A stretch of DNA of 64,000 nt from Vishniacozyma victoriae (lineage: Eukaryota; Basidiomycota; Tremellomycetes; Tremellales; Bulleribasidiaceae): assembly GCA_017654735.1 (NCBI GenBank), contig JADPYG010000088.1, forward strand, positions 434,001 to 498,000, in the 5' to 3' direction. Numbering within the stretch: position 1 is the stretch's first letter; every line of letters begins with the position of its first letter. Made by a program: the position numbers and the translations under genes. The notes below the pieces were generated by a model. The model was not told where the DNA came from and did no database searches. It saw nothing but the letters and a program-made list of their open reading frames with translations. Below, piece by piece: positions 33,830 to 46,323 of the stretch.

Positions 33830-35158
33830 AGAATCGTGATTCTCGATTTGAGCTGGATGAGTCTTGATGAGGAAGAGGATGATAATATTGAAGAGTTGAT
33901 AGAGAGTGTAAGGAAAGAATGGTCAGATAAGAGAGGAGGCGGAGGAGGAAAGAGTGAAGGAAGAGAAATGAAATTTCTTGAGTACTAAATCAGTCCTTTT
34001 TGGGAATATTATATACCGTCAAGTTCACTTGGAGCTGTGATTTACACCAAGCAGATCAAAGCGGTTGAAATTATAGACTGAAGATGAAGAGGAAGGTGTA
34101 TCGTATTATGGTGATACTTGTGGATTGGAGAGATAAGAGAGAGAGAGAGAGAAAGTCGCGGTAAGAGGAAGAGTTGATGGTGACTTCCAATTTGTACTCA
34201 GGCACGGTGATATGACCTATCTTAGTCGGTCAACTTGAACCGTTCATACTACCATCTACCTATATCACACCACTTGCTCTTGCTCTTACCAAGTAGAGCT
34301 CCTGTCAACTACTATCTCATCAGCTAGAAAGGTGTGGATCTGTCAAAGTAAGTCAGCGGAAGGGATATGGCTGGAGTGGCGAGGAGGCAATGTCCCAAGG
34401 AGTCTGCGAGTGGAGGTGCCAGCATTCTGAGTATCACTATGGTATCCTCGTCGAATCCGCTCTTTGAGCTACCGGGATAGGAAGCAATCCTCAGTGAAGA
34501 AGAACCGGCGGATCTTTCATTGATGCCACGTCCATTGACGGGGGGCGGTCCTCCTTTGAGTCATATCGCTAACTTGTCGTTTAGGCTCTACCACATATCT
34601 CGCTTCCAACTTCGTACAAGAGCACCACTACTTCCCGTGTTGGGATCTATCGAGGCATTTAGGTGCAAAGACTCCAGAGTCGAGGTGGATAGAGATAGTC
34701 GCTAGCCGGCAGCTCTTACCAAGGCTACATACTGGAAACGGATACGTACACCGTAAGTCCCGTCCGGACCATCCTCCCATCCCCTCCACACCACCATCAT
34801 CATCCTCATCGCCCGGTTGAAGCGGATCGACAATGAACGTGCCATATCTCCTCGTGCGACACTTTCCTCCTGGGTCCACGTATCACTTCTTCATTTGTCA
34901 GAGATGTCCATCCTGAAACACGACCCCGTTTGTCCGCCGATGAAGTCGGGATTATGACCGGTCTCCGGCCTATCAGTCCGGGCATATCACTACATGAGAT
35001 CACCCATCTCATTCAACTCATCCACCCTCGCTACCATGACTAATAAGCAGTCCCCTAGGTTCTTCGTCGTTCAATATCACCCCTACCACACAACTTTACC
35101 GCATAAACAGGAAACCAAATCTCGCTCTACATTTCCCAACATCACATCCATCGCTAAG
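33830..35158. other. Gene-poor region, 1.3 kb
   Basis: Divergent spacer between SFR1 and VTA1, the longest in the central window. No open frame here has coding character. The left third is purine-rich on the plus strand and holds a short GA microsatellite (34136-34153). It may include long 5' leaders or an unannotated non-coding transcript. Confidence 0.45.
34136..34153 (+). repeat. GA dinucleotide microsatellite
   Basis: Nine or so consecutive AG/GA units in the intergenic spacer upstream of SFR1. A simple-sequence repeat likely to vary between strains. Confidence 0.85.
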
Positions 35159-36830
35159 ATGGAGGACGTCAATATCCCTTCCGACGATGTTCCAGCAGAG
35201 CTTAAAGCATGCGAACAGATCCTGAAACGAGCAAAGGAATTAAAAAAGGCAGAACCGGTTGTAGCTTATTGGTGTAGGCTTCAGTTGATCCCCCTTCGAA
35301 TCATGGGTGCTGACAAATAGGTTGTTTCTCCGCAGCTCAAAAGGCTATCAAGGCCCAGAACAGGTCAGCAGAAGGAACAAGGTTTCTCATGACTTTACTT
35401 GATACCCTAGAAAGCGTATGTCATCTCATGATCTTCGTGAGATAAGCTAATGGGAAGATGAAAGCTGTCCTATCGGAAAATGAGGCTGTCAATAATGAAG
35501 CTGCTGGAGCTGGATATGTTGAGAATTTCGCCCTGAAGGTGTTCATGTCGGCCGATAATGACGATCGAAATGGGATAACTGGAAAGTGAGCTATATTTGC
35601 CCACGGCAGCGGCGATTAGCTAACGACTAGGGGGACGATCCGCAAGTTTGTTGTCGCTGGACAGTTCATCGAGGTTTTGAGGTGTTTCGAGAATGGTATG
35701 ACAGAGGAGGTAAGCTGGCTTATCCCAAAGGTCCCAAGAGCTGATTGTCAGATGGAGCAGAAATTACAGTATGCTAGATGGAAAGCTGCCGACGGAGCCA
35801 AAGCACTTCGTGAAGGCAGAGAACCTGTCTCTGGTCCTCGTGAGCTACCGCCATCGTGTTGAAGGATGAAGCTAACGTTACAGCAATGCCTGAGACCGAG
35901 ATCAACCCCTTCCCTGAACTCCCAGTTGGTTCGCCTGGGGTTGCTTCCACACAACTTCAAAGCTCCCCAGGCATGACTCGCGGATCATTCTCCTCGACAG
36001 CACGCCCGATCATATCTCCCCCACCCAACAATGGTTCTCCAGCCGGCTCTACACCTCTCGTCTCACCAAGACCTTCCCCAGCTCATCACTCTCGCTCCAA
36101 TCTCCCAAATCTCGATACGTCCTCTCGCGAAAATATCACCAATACTACACCAAGTCGAAGCGACAGTTTCGCAAGTGGTGCATGGAGTACGGTCGCTACT
36201 CCAGGTGTAGCGGACGAAGAAGGTCGAGAGAAACGTTTCGATCTCAGTAAAGGATCTCCATTACCTTCTGCTCCTCCTCTCTCACCAAAGTCACCTAATG
36301 GTGATCGTGATCGCAAAAATGTCAGATTCGCAGGTCCAGACGGTGCTCCCCTATCACCTGCTCAGACGCATATCACTGTCGATTCTTACGATACCCCCGA
36401 TGCTCCTCCACCTACTACTGCCACTTCATCACCTACCACCCCGATGCCTCCTGCCAACTACCAAATCCCAGGCAGTTCATCTTCTTCCGATCCATCCAGT
36501 CGAGCAAGGGGGGATAGTACTTCCTCTTCCTCTCGGCCAAGTAATGGAAGCGGTAATGGGCAAGGAGTAACCTTCCCCTCGGCCCCACCACCATCACTAG
36601 CAACAGCTCCATCCGCTCCTCCAGTCGTACCCCAACCTCACGGGCTTGGGCTTTCATCCCCGCCTCCTTCGGCCCCTCCTATGCCTGCTCTGACTTCCGC
36701 ACCACCTACTCGGAAGCAGGTCGAGCAGACGCAGAAGCACGCTAGGTGGGCTATATCTGCGTTAGAATTCGATGATATCGAAACTGCGAGGTCAGAGCTG
36801 AGAAAGGCTTTGGCTACTATCGGAGGATGA
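35159..36830 (+). CDS. VTA1: Vacuolar protein sorting factor Vta1 (LIP5)
   Basis: Cytosolic activator of the Vps4 AAA-ATPase that disassembles ESCRT-III during multivesicular-body formation. Six exons (35159-35273, 35321-35415, 35458-35585, 35631-35709, 35752-35839, 35884-36830) join in phase to 483 residues. The N-terminal tandem MIT domain is clear: ELKACEQILKRAKELKKAEP, VVAYWCCFSAAQKAI, FVMSADNDDR-like FALKVFMSADNDDRNG, and IRKFVVAGQFIEVL. A Pro/Ser-rich linker of about 260 residues follows. The C-terminal Vps4-binding (VSL/SBP) domain ends the protein with QKHARWAISALEFDDIETAR. The linker is longer than in yeast Vta1 (330 residues total). Its binding partner Vps60 is encoded 6 kb downstream. 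Confidence 0.95.
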
Positions 36831-36960
36831 CGTGTTTCAGTGAAGCATAGTCAGAAGGTTCATGTCGAAGTCAATACCGAAGACTGTAGTTCTCGTACAA
36901 CATAGTCTGTCATGCATTGTATATACACTAAATGCGACAAGAACTGTACCATCACAACAC

Positions 36961-39900
36961 CTATTCTTCTCCGTCCACCGCCATACCAGCAATAGCTTGC
37001 CTGTAGATCATCAGTATCGACCCACTGGCAATCAATGAAAAAGGTAGACTGACCTATATCCCTCCTTGACAAGAGGCCCCTGCTTGCTCTTTCCAGCTTT
37101 GGTCGACTTACCCTTCTCTTTAAGAGCCAGGTACATCTGATCAATCTCTATCTTCATCAGCCCCATGTCACGAATAGTAGTCGGACGAACCATTATCTTC
37201 ACCAAGCATATCGAGTTTATTCTCAGGGATCCATCCATACGTGTTGTGCTTGTCGAAGAAATTGACGAGATAGATCTTTGTTCCTTTTGCCGAAGCTCTC
37301 ACACGAGCTTCTTCCTTGAAGACAGAAGGCGAGAGCTGTTCCTGTTCTTCCTCCGCGTCCACGACTTCAGCTGGGAAATATGGGTATCCTTGTTCTGTCC
37401 TGTCAGCTCGAGTCACCTGATCCATTGCGGGCAGCTTACGTTTAGCCCATACTGGATAGTCAGCTCATGAATTTGCTCAAGAGGGGAGGAAAACGTACCC
37501 AATGTTCCAGGAGTGAATCGTTCCTCCTCATCTCCATCCTGAGGCACTTTCGCCCCGCTGTCAGTAGCAGGAGCAGCTTTGCCTCGCCCAGCAGACTTGC
37601 TTTGAGAAGCAGGAGCTACGGACTCTACCTGCCCAACATCCTCGCCAGGTACCGGCGTGAGATCCTCACTGTCCAACCCCTCGATCAATCCTTCTACTGC
37701 AGTCTCATCATCCCCGGCCAAGAAAGCATCAACTTCCATCTTTGCAGACTGCCTGCTTTGTCGACTTGTAGGAGCTGGCCTAGCGACCTTACTCGGCCGT
37801 ACTGTGTCTGGAGTATCGGCGGACAAGCGACGCTTTCGACTGGGTCGCGAGAAAGCGGGACTATCGCGACTCGTGGATTGATGAAGAGGGCTCGGGGCAG
37901 CTATGCCTCTTCTTGGGTACGGTCGGACTGGACTAGGCATATCGGACGAGACGGGTGAGAGGGACGATTCGGGAGCTGTGACCCCTGATAATGGGCTTGA
38001 TGGAGGTTCGAGTTCAGGCAGACTGGAAGGCCCAGCTTCGACTTCTTCTGGAACGACTTTCGCTAGACGATCAGCTTCTACTGACCGAGATTTGGGGAGC
38101 TTACGTTTCCTGACCCTAGGCTTGAGCGGTACAGCAGGGGAATCATTAGGTTTCCTTCGACTCGATCCCTCCGGTAAGATCCAGCCAGTATTGAACCTCG
38201 TAAACTGATCCGAATTATCCACAGCCTCAATCTCCAAATTCAATCCCTGTTCCCTTGCCCTCCTCTCTTTATCAGACAATCGTTCTATGATCTCACGACC
38301 AGCGACCCCAACCTGTGATCGTACCGGTCTAGAAGCAGAATTCGAGCTCGATGGATCCAGAGTTTTCGAGACTTCAGAAGAACTATTACCCATACTGTGA
38401 CGGGTCCGGCGAGTGGAAGGTCCAGCCTCAGCTTGTGGAGCTGCCGGCAGAGGCGGTAGAAGACCAGCCTCATGCTGAAAGGCTTCTTCTTTCGCTTGGC
38501 CTGCTCGGGTAGATCGACCTGACTCCAGACGCTCGAGATGTCTAGCTTCTTTCTCTTCCCATTTCCGCTTTCTGTCGGCATAGTTCTCCCGTTTCTTTAC
38601 TGCAACAGGTGGAGGTGGAGGCGGTGTCGGCTCTTTGGGCGGTTCGAGGTCAAATGCAAACAAGCTGGCCAACCTGTCTCGGTGGTGGGAATCCTCACTT
38701 TGCGAGATCAGGACCTCCAGGAAGTGACGGGATGGTTCGAGATCTCCAATCTCCTCCTGCTCACTATCGCCATTCACCAGATTCATCGAAAGTCCTGGCA
38801 TGGCGAGCTGATCAAGCTCAGCGAGCAGCTCCCTTGAGTTGGCCTGAATCCGCTTGGCGATACGATGATATGTCGAGTCCGGAGCGTTATACTTCAATGC
38901 GTTTTCAAGCACAAGATTGATATCGTGCTAATTTGTCAGTCATGTTCCCATGACTTAGATCTACCTTGAAATCCTCAATGCGACGGTACTCGTTCTGCTC
39001 AATCTTCTCGTCGATCAACGTCCAGCACATAGGCTCCTTGATGACTTCGTAGTAATCGGGAACCTCGGCTCTACTGACGAAATGGAGAAACAAGTCCTGG
39101 CGATCCATCCTGTGAAGTTAGCTTCTGAAACCGGCGGGTGAAGAAGGATGACTGACGCAGAGATCTTTTGTAGAGTAAGACGCAGCTTGCCATATGCGGG
39201 AAAGATGAAGCTGTCGACTATATCTTTGATGACCTGCGCTTGCTTGAGTTTTTCTTTCTCTCGCTTTCGAGTCAATTCTGCTAGCATCCTGACTTTATCC
39301 AGGTCGTTACGCAGCATAGTCAGGAACTGCCGTCAGCCCATTTTTATAGCATTGGAGGAGATGGTGGTACGCACTTTCAGCTTGACAGCTTTCTCTTCCT
39401 CACTCTGATCTTTCGAAGTCGACGAAGCCGTCCACGGCTAGCATATCAGCTTCACACCGGCACATTTCGACATGACCTACCTCAAGATGCAGCCGCTTCA
39501 GCAAAGGTGCTCCCCTCCTAGCCTCCCTTTTCAGACTCCAATAACGGCAAAGCCTCTCCACAAATGGGTGTTTCTTCCTCATCGCTACCTTTGCCACATA
39601 TTCCAGCAGATTATTGACGACTATGCGGGGAACGATTGGTGGTCCAGGTCGATAAGCTTTAGCATGTGCCCGAGCTGTCTTTGTGGTTACTGCTGTTTTA
39701 CGTGTTCCCGAATGCCGACGGGGCTGTTTATTGAAATTGGGAGCATCTTCGAATTCTGATTCAGAGTCGGAATCGAGGGCATGCCTCATGTCTGCCTGTA
39801 TATATCAGCCCGGAATTTGGGCAGATACAATCTGGACAGCTTACTGGGAGATGCTTGTCGCAGTATGCTTTGAGCACTCCTTCTGTCCCTAGAGTCTTCA

Positions 39901-41206
39901 TAGTCATCAACTGCCCAGCCTGTCTGGCGCAAGTGACGTGAAAGGCAGTGAAACACTGCTTATTCTCGCACTGTATACAAGCCCCGACTCGCTCATGGCA
40001 TAACGAGCACACCTAAATATCAGCTTTTACTCGTGACAAAGTGTATATACGCACCAGCTTCCACCTGCTTTTTGGCAGTAACTCCACATCCTGAACTGGC
40101 TCCATGTATATCGCATTGCCCACGGTCAATTCTGGAATCCAAATGGCGCAGAGAAGGTGCGCCCAATGGCCAGTTGTTGTCTTCTTGAATGCTCCTCCTT
40201 CATTTGGGCAAAAGATACACGACTGCTGGTCAGCGAGACTCGGCGATATCATCTAGCAGGACTTACGACTGGGTTCTCCGGCGAGACTGTACATTTTCGG
40301 CATAGCCACTGACCCTCGGGGATGTATGGTACACCATAGCAGTCTGCAAGTCAGCTCCGAGCACTTGTGGGACCCTACCTTGATGAACAGCCAGATTGCA
40401 CCCATCACAGAAGACTATAGCATTCGAGTTCTCTCCTTCTCCATCATCGCAGATGGAACACCTTGAGTCCTCCACAGGCAAATGAGAAGCAGGTTGAGGT
40501 ATGCGTTTGATCTGCTCCATCAGCCTCGGTATCAGGCACTCTAAGAATGAGGACGCACCAGATTGAACCATTCCTTCTCCAATTTATCCATAATGATCTC
40601 AAAGACCTCATATGATATAGGTCCAGACTGCTCCTTTTGCCTTTCAGCATTGACACTATCAAGCCATTCTTGATCTACTGATCAGCTGATTACTGGCACT
40701 CCTGAACAACGTGACTCACCTTGCTCATCCATGTCATATTCAACCTGGACTGCTAGCTCCGACTCGATAGGTTCTGACATATCAGTCATATTCCAAGGAG
40801 TTGGACTTGACTTACCGATATACCGGATGTAATGTTCCGGTCGCTCGAATTCCGAAAAATCATTGACTGGATGTTAGATTGATGATTGCTGATTGGGTAC
40901 ACAGTGGGACTTACAGCCATAAGATCTGCTTTGTTCCTGGCGAAGTCAGCTCATATACTGTTTGGATCAATCATAGAAGCTTACCGACTTGACACCAGTC
41001 TGCGAAATTGAAGCTTGTCCATCATCTACAACCCGGAAAGAGACTTTCGGAAGCTGTAGCATGTAACTGGTATCGGCTTTCGTCTCGAGCTTCGGCATTC
41101 TGCCAGGGGAGCAATTCGGTATAAATCCTCTCTCCCGCGATGCACTTCTGAAGGCCGGCTCGAGCTTGAGGATGGGTACTTTGAGGTATGAATCTGAATT
41201 AAGCAT
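36961..41206 (-). CDS. NTO1: NuA3/MOZ-type HAT scaffold Nto1/BRPF (PHD, zinc knuckle, PHD, bromo, PWWP)
   Basis: Scaffold of a NuA3/MOZ-like histone H3 acetyltransferase complex. About 17 exons can be joined. In order: the EPC-like N-terminal segment ([34 protein letters not shown]), PHD1 ([20 protein letters not shown], then [17 protein letters not shown]), zinc knuckle and extended PHD2 ([14 protein letters not shown] ... [14 protein letters not shown] ... [14 protein letters not shown] ... [10 protein letters not shown]), bromodomain (about 39240-38830, with [13 protein letters not shown] and [13 protein letters not shown]), a ~390-residue low-complexity linker with basic patches, and a C-terminal PWWP ([32 protein letters not shown]). 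The protein is roughly 1,100-1,200 residues. The VWAK core of the PWWP is a 12 nt micro-exon (37440-37451). The start could also be the in-frame ATG at 41098. Confidence 0.94.
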
Positions 41207-41394
41207 TCATTCACTTGGACGCGACAGATCAACACTCTCATTATGCTTATGTAATGGATCCACGTGCACCGGAGAGATATCGGTATAAAGCGGCCCGGGT
41301 CACTTCCGACCACCGATATGACAGGTAAGCAAAAGAGTTCGAGTGGGGTGGAGCTTTCTTTACTTTGATATTACTTCTGCAAACCACACTCACA

Positions 41395-42587
41395 ATGACC
41401 AAGATTCCTACTTTTGACGCAGAGCACTTCTTCCCCGCCCAGAATATACTTGGTGAAGGTGAGTCCTGCAGCCGGCGGCTCCTATGTCATAGCTGACGAA
41501 GTAGGTGTTCTCTGGGATCCCAGAACTCAGCTACTTCACTGGGTCGATATCGACAAGGCAGAGGTTCACACGTAAGTGCTGCCAGCATTAGTCTCAATGC
41601 TCAGCTGACGAGATAGTCTCGACCCCGAGACCAAGAAACACTCTGTTGATGTCTATCCCGAGACCTCCCACATCGGCACCATCGCTATGCGAGAGGGCGA
41701 AGGGGTAAGCTAACCTATCCAGTATTGTGGACTGCAGCTGATCTAACAGCTCCTAGCTTCTTTCCGACACTCTCTAGTCGTAATCCCTACTCCAACCACC
41801 CCCACCGAAGTTGGCCCAGCCAAGCAGACCAACTCTAGGAAATCCATCAAGACCCTCTCAGAACCCCTGCCAAAGGACCAATACGATATTACCCGATTCA
41901 ACGATGGTAATGCCGATCCTCACGGACGAATGTTCCATGGAAGTATGACCATGCCAGATATGAAGGATGGAAAGAAGAGGGGTCAGTTCTGGCGATATGA
42001 TCCCGATGGAAAGGAGGTCAAGATTTTGGACGCTGTTGGGACTTCCAACGGTCTCGGCTGGTCTCCTGATTACAAGACCATGTGTGAGCTTACGTTGTCC
42101 GATGATCCAACAGAAGAGCTAACATCCAGACTACGTTGATTCCGGCGAGGGCAACATTGTTTCCTACGACTTTGACGAAGACTCGAATCTTTCCAACATG
42201 AAGATATTCGCGGAGAAACCCGAGGCGATGGATGACCAGCCCACAAACGGAGTATTCGACGGTCTAGCAATGGACGGAGTCGGAAACCTCTGGATCGCAC
42301 GATTCAAAGACCGACGAGTTATCGGCTACAACCCAAAAGGCGAGGTCATCTGTTATATTCACACTCCCAAGTCGAAGAACCCTACCATCCCATGTTTCGG
42401 AGGAAAGAACTTGGATCAGATGTACATCGTTGGAGCTCATTCGAAATTGGCAAGCGAGGGAGAGATCCAGGATCAGTATCCTCACTCTGGAGATATTTTG
42501 AAGGTCGACTTTGGACCTGGGACCGAGATCAGGAAGTTGTTGGGAGAGAACTGGAAAGGGGCCGAGAGATTCCGATTCAAGGGATAG
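41395..42587 (+). CDS. SMP-30/gluconolactonase/regucalcin-like protein
   Basis: Six-bladed beta-propeller lactonase family (SMP-30/LRE). Five exons (41395-41458, 41505-41571, 41617-41704, 41750-42083, 42130-42587) join in phase to 336 residues. Visible family marks are LGEGVLWDPRTQLLHWVDI near residue 20 (metal-ligand Glu in GEG), RFNDGNADPHGRMFHGSM (the N-D-x3-D-x2-G-R-x3-G pattern), TSNGLGWSPDYKTMYYVDS (metal-ligand Asn), and FDGLAMDGVGNLWIARF (metal-ligand Asp). All three expected divalent-metal ligands appear present. Likely activity is hydrolysis of a sugar lactone such as gluconolactone, but family substrates vary. No secretion signal is visible. It is divergent from NTO1, with 188 bases between starts. 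Confidence 0.93.
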
Positions 42588-42827
42588 GTACTTGTTTCCA
42601 AGTAGACAATGCAGAGATGTGATGCAATGCACTGATGCAGACTGCTCGTGTTCTTTCCCGAACCGGACTCGGGCGGACAAAATCTGGCCCTCCCTCCTAA
42701 CCAGCTCCGCACAGGTTATTCGCCCCAGCATCGGAGCAAAAATACGCGCTCATGACCTGTAGCAAACGTTCATGCAACGGCACACATACTTGTTACATAG
42801 GCTTACAACGTACACCGAATCCCCAAA

Positions 42828-43830
42828 CTACCTAGCGACCTCTGCTGTAGGCGTTCCCAAAGACTGCTCCTCCACCGGAGCGGTATCTACAAAGTCCGGC
42901 AAAGCCATTGAATCCTGTAGATAGCTCGGTGTTTCGCCTTCTCCAATGGGATCATCGTCTAGTCCAAGAGCGTCGAGTTCAGCTTGAAGGTCCATCTCGT
43001 CGACTTCGTCGGGTACGCCGTAGCTCCTTCCTAGTGATTCTTGAATTTCGTTGGCTTGCTCGATCATATCTTCCATATCGTAGTGAATACTCTATCACAT
43101 TAGCTTTCATCTCGAAGAGGGGGAGCAGAGCCTACTTCGATCTTGTCGATATCAATTCCTTTGTACTGCTTCTTCATCTCCTTGTTGGCCACCCGCATAG
43201 CGTCGACCGTTGCCATCTAATAGATGAGCTGGAGATCGAAAAGGATGCACTATAGCTTACGGTGTTCTTGAGATTCTCTGTGGTCATGGACGCCTGTTCC
43301 ATGTTCCAAGTCTGTTGTTGAAGTTGCATCAATTGACCTTCGTACATTCTTTTCTGCTTCAATGTTCGAAGTGCCCGCTGTTGGATTGCAGTCTATGTAT
43401 ATCAGTACTGGCCTGAACGGTGACGACATGACGGTTGAAGGTATCTCAGATGAGTCCTTGTTGCCAGACTACCAAGGAAGCAGCGAGACAACAGGACAAC
43501 CGATAAAGCCTCCCTGACAATGCGCCAGATCTGATATGCCGCGTGATCACGAGGGTAAATAGAATAGTCTCACCTTCCCAGGTCCATCTCTTAGCTTTGC
43601 CATCTGAGCTTTGAATGCTCCTAGCTCCGCATCTAGCTTCTTGATCTTGACCTCTATCGTCCCTATACGTGTGTCGGTCTGTATATCAGTGATTGGATCT
43701 CGGTGGTTGACGGGGAGACTTACGGATGATATAGCGTCATTTAGACTGGGCTTGGGTTTGGATTTGTTTGATCCGAATATCTATATATCAGTCAAGACCT
43801 GTATGATGGGACGTGACTCACTCTGTTCAT
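42828..43830 (-). CDS. VPS60: ESCRT-III-associated protein Vps60 (CHMP5)
   Basis: Snf7-family protein that binds the Vta1 MIT domain and stimulates Vps4. Six exons (43830-43822, 43780-43724, 43678-43574, 43392-43261, 43216-43136, 43091-42828) join in phase to 215 residues, the normal Vps60 length. The N-terminus [20 protein letters not shown] matches Vps60/CHMP5. A basic helical hairpin (about residues 23-100) is followed by acidic C-terminal helices ([12 protein letters not shown] near residue 155). The first coding exon is just three codons. The fourth intron is long for this genome (43393-43573). It is divergent from the site-2 protease gene, and its functional partner VTA1 is 6 kb away. 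Confidence 0.95.
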
Positions 43831-44142
43831 GATTGCGTATTATACCGGAGGGGGCGGGAATCGTGGTTTTCCAAAGTCAAAGACCAAAAGACAAGGTTAT
43901 CGAGAGAAAGTCAGTGGGAGCGGCGTTGAAGAACGAGGACGATTAGGCGGTGTTGATTGACTGGATATAGATACAAAGGTGAATAGTGACTAGAAGTGAA
44001 TACACGAGGCTATACACGCTTCAACAGCACACAGCTACGGCAACCATGGACTACTCACACCGTGGGAAGGTTCGGGAGATCTTCGGATATACCTCCTCCC
44101 AAATCAAGTTGAGCAGTATCAATTGTCAACTATCGCAATGTC

Positions 44143-46128
44143 ATGCTAGACATCTTAGTGCCGACCTTGCTGCTCATAGCGATAGGAGCAGCCATCAACT
44201 CGGTAGTCAGACAATCTTCAGCTCTTGGAAGGCTGAAATCGGAACTACCGATACATCGTCGATCATTATCTAGCGCTTCCGCCTCGAGACCATGGACTAT
44301 CGAACGATCCGGCTTGTCCTTATCGATATCGACAACGGGTCTGAACAACATACCGGGTCAGATTCTGAGCGGAAGCAGAGATGGTCTGAAGAGGGGATTG
44401 CTGCTGTTGTACAATATCGGGACTGTCTGTGGAGTTGTTGGGGGAGTAGCGGCAATCGCCTCGACGACCTGGCAATTGGTCGAAGTCTGGGCCACTGTCT
44501 GGCTGGAGATTTCCGCTCATGCCGCCCAGAAAGGTGAGGTAGGGAAGATAGTCAAGAGAGCGTTTGAGGATGTCTCTAGCGTACCGGTCGGAACAACAGT
44601 AGCGCCGTCCATGACGGGCCTTCAACCACTTGTAAGTTCCATGATCGCCTGAGACCTTCGCTCAAGTCACGCGCTGATAACCAGATTCCAGGAGTGACAC
44701 TCCCATTGAGACACCTGCCGACATTGGTGCTTGCTCTAGTGGTCAATCAGCTCATCCATGAACTCGGTCACGCGCTCAGTGCCGCTCTGTGAGTACTGCC
44801 TAATCGTGCAAAGCTGACGCGCAGTGAAGATATCCCTCTCTCGAGCTTCAGCTTGAACCTTCACTTCCTTCTCCCGAGCATGGCCGTACACCTCCCTCCT
44901 TCGATCGACTATCTACCAGCGTGAGCTTGATGGTTCGCAATTCGGCCTACAACTGATTCCAGTCGATCGAAGATGAGACTCGCCTCTTCTGGACCGTTGC
45001 ATAACCTCATCACATATGGATGGCTTTTGCTCCTGACATTCAGCGGGGCCGGCTCTTTCCTGTGGAAGGACATGGGTGATGCCGGAAGAGTGGTACAGGC
45101 AGTGTCTAGTGTACGTATCTCGATCAGAACACTCGGAGATGCTTCAACTGAAACTCAGACTTCTCCTTTATATCGCCACATCTCCCCTGGACGCACAATC
45201 ACATATCTCGACGAAGTATCAATGGGAGGAGATGGTGACTCGTGGTCGCAGTATCTACAGGGTGAAATCAGTGATGATGTCACTCGCGGTTGGTGTATCG
45301 ATCAGAGCACCTTTGCCGGTACGTGAGGCGATGTACCTTCCAGATTGGGCTGATGTAATAGCAATGCCTGATTCGCCCTGTCTCTCCCAATTTGGCAAAG
45401 TAGCATTCAGTGTCAAATCAGAACTCAACGCCAAATGCTTGGACCCGAACCCCATCTTATACACCACATCTGTCGCCTGCCCATGCCCAGGTGCCGATCA
45501 GGTCTGTGTTCGACCACTACCATCTGAACGCATACTACGAATACGGCTTGATGACGGTAGTACCGAAAATGGAGAGGTTGTTCTCTGGCAAGGTGATCGC
45601 CCACTGGTCATGCGAGATGTCAAGGTTGGACGGGAAGGTGCCCGACTCTTGGGACCGGTGGTGAGGTGGGGAACGATCTTTATCGAGTAAGCTGTCTCCC
45701 TTTAATCCAAACGTCAGCTAATGTAAAGGTATCTGACAACGATCGCACTATCGTTATTCCTATTCAATCTTCTCCCACTGCCCCATACGGACGGCTCACA
45801 GCTTCTACAATCTCTCCTGAGCCTCTCGAAATCACCATCATCGACATTCTCCCTTCGCTCCTCCCGTTCTCATCCCCTCACTCGCTCACGGTCACGCCCA
45901 AGGAATAGTCCAATGATCAATATCAGGTATACTGCCGCTCAACAGTACGACTTAGGATCTGATTCTGATGATGGGCATTCGTACGATACAGAGGATAGAT
46001 CAGGTAGAGGAGGTCGGGAGGAGGCTTGGAAAAAGAGATTAAGACGTGGAATTGAGCTTGGTTGTGTAGGACTGGCTGTTGGTTGGGTCGCTGGTTGGGC
46101 AATGTTGGCTTTACTTAGATCGAGCTAG
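44143..46128 (+). CDS. STP1: Site-2 intramembrane metalloprotease (S2P), SREBP pathway
   Basis: Membrane-embedded zinc protease that releases the SREBP-type factor Sre1 under sterol or oxygen limitation; in Cryptococcus the enzyme is called Stp1. Seven exons (44143-44631, 44685-44788, 44825-44920, 44963-45110, 45159-45318, 45362-45686, 45729-46128) join in phase to 573 residues. The zinc motif HELGH lies at about 44758-44772 in a hydrophobic helix. The second S2P motif, NLLPLPHTDG, lies at about 45760-45790 and supplies the third ligand (Asp). Also visible are GPLHNL after the catalytic helix, SPLYRHISPG of the PDZ-like insertion, and a Cys-rich lumenal stretch (VACPCPGADQVC). A C-terminal helix ends the protein. 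The start at 44143 is the first ATG after an in-frame TGA. The first helix (LVPTLLLIAIGAAI) begins at once. Confidence 0.94.
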
Positions 46129-46323
46129 ACTGTATCCATACGACCAATCGCATTGACCATATAATCATTTGCATATCTTGTCTTGAGCATTGGCCAACAT
46201 CGGCTACTGCGGGCTACCGGAAAATGCCCGGAGCAAGAGTGTCTGGCGGAGGTGGAGGTCGTCCAACGTCATTCACCGCACTACTATTTCCCCACTCTAC
46301 GTTACCCAACTCATATAACCAAG

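Noticed and set aside
44046..44142. Upstream ATG at 44046 as the start of the site-2 protease
   Set aside because: That frame differs from the protease frame, and an in-frame TGA precedes 44143; without an extra intron it cannot be the start.
46183..46323. In-frame upstream extension of the alcohol dehydrogenase
   Set aside because: It begins with TTG, not ATG, and has no family similarity; the ATG at 46324 fits known Adh N-termini.
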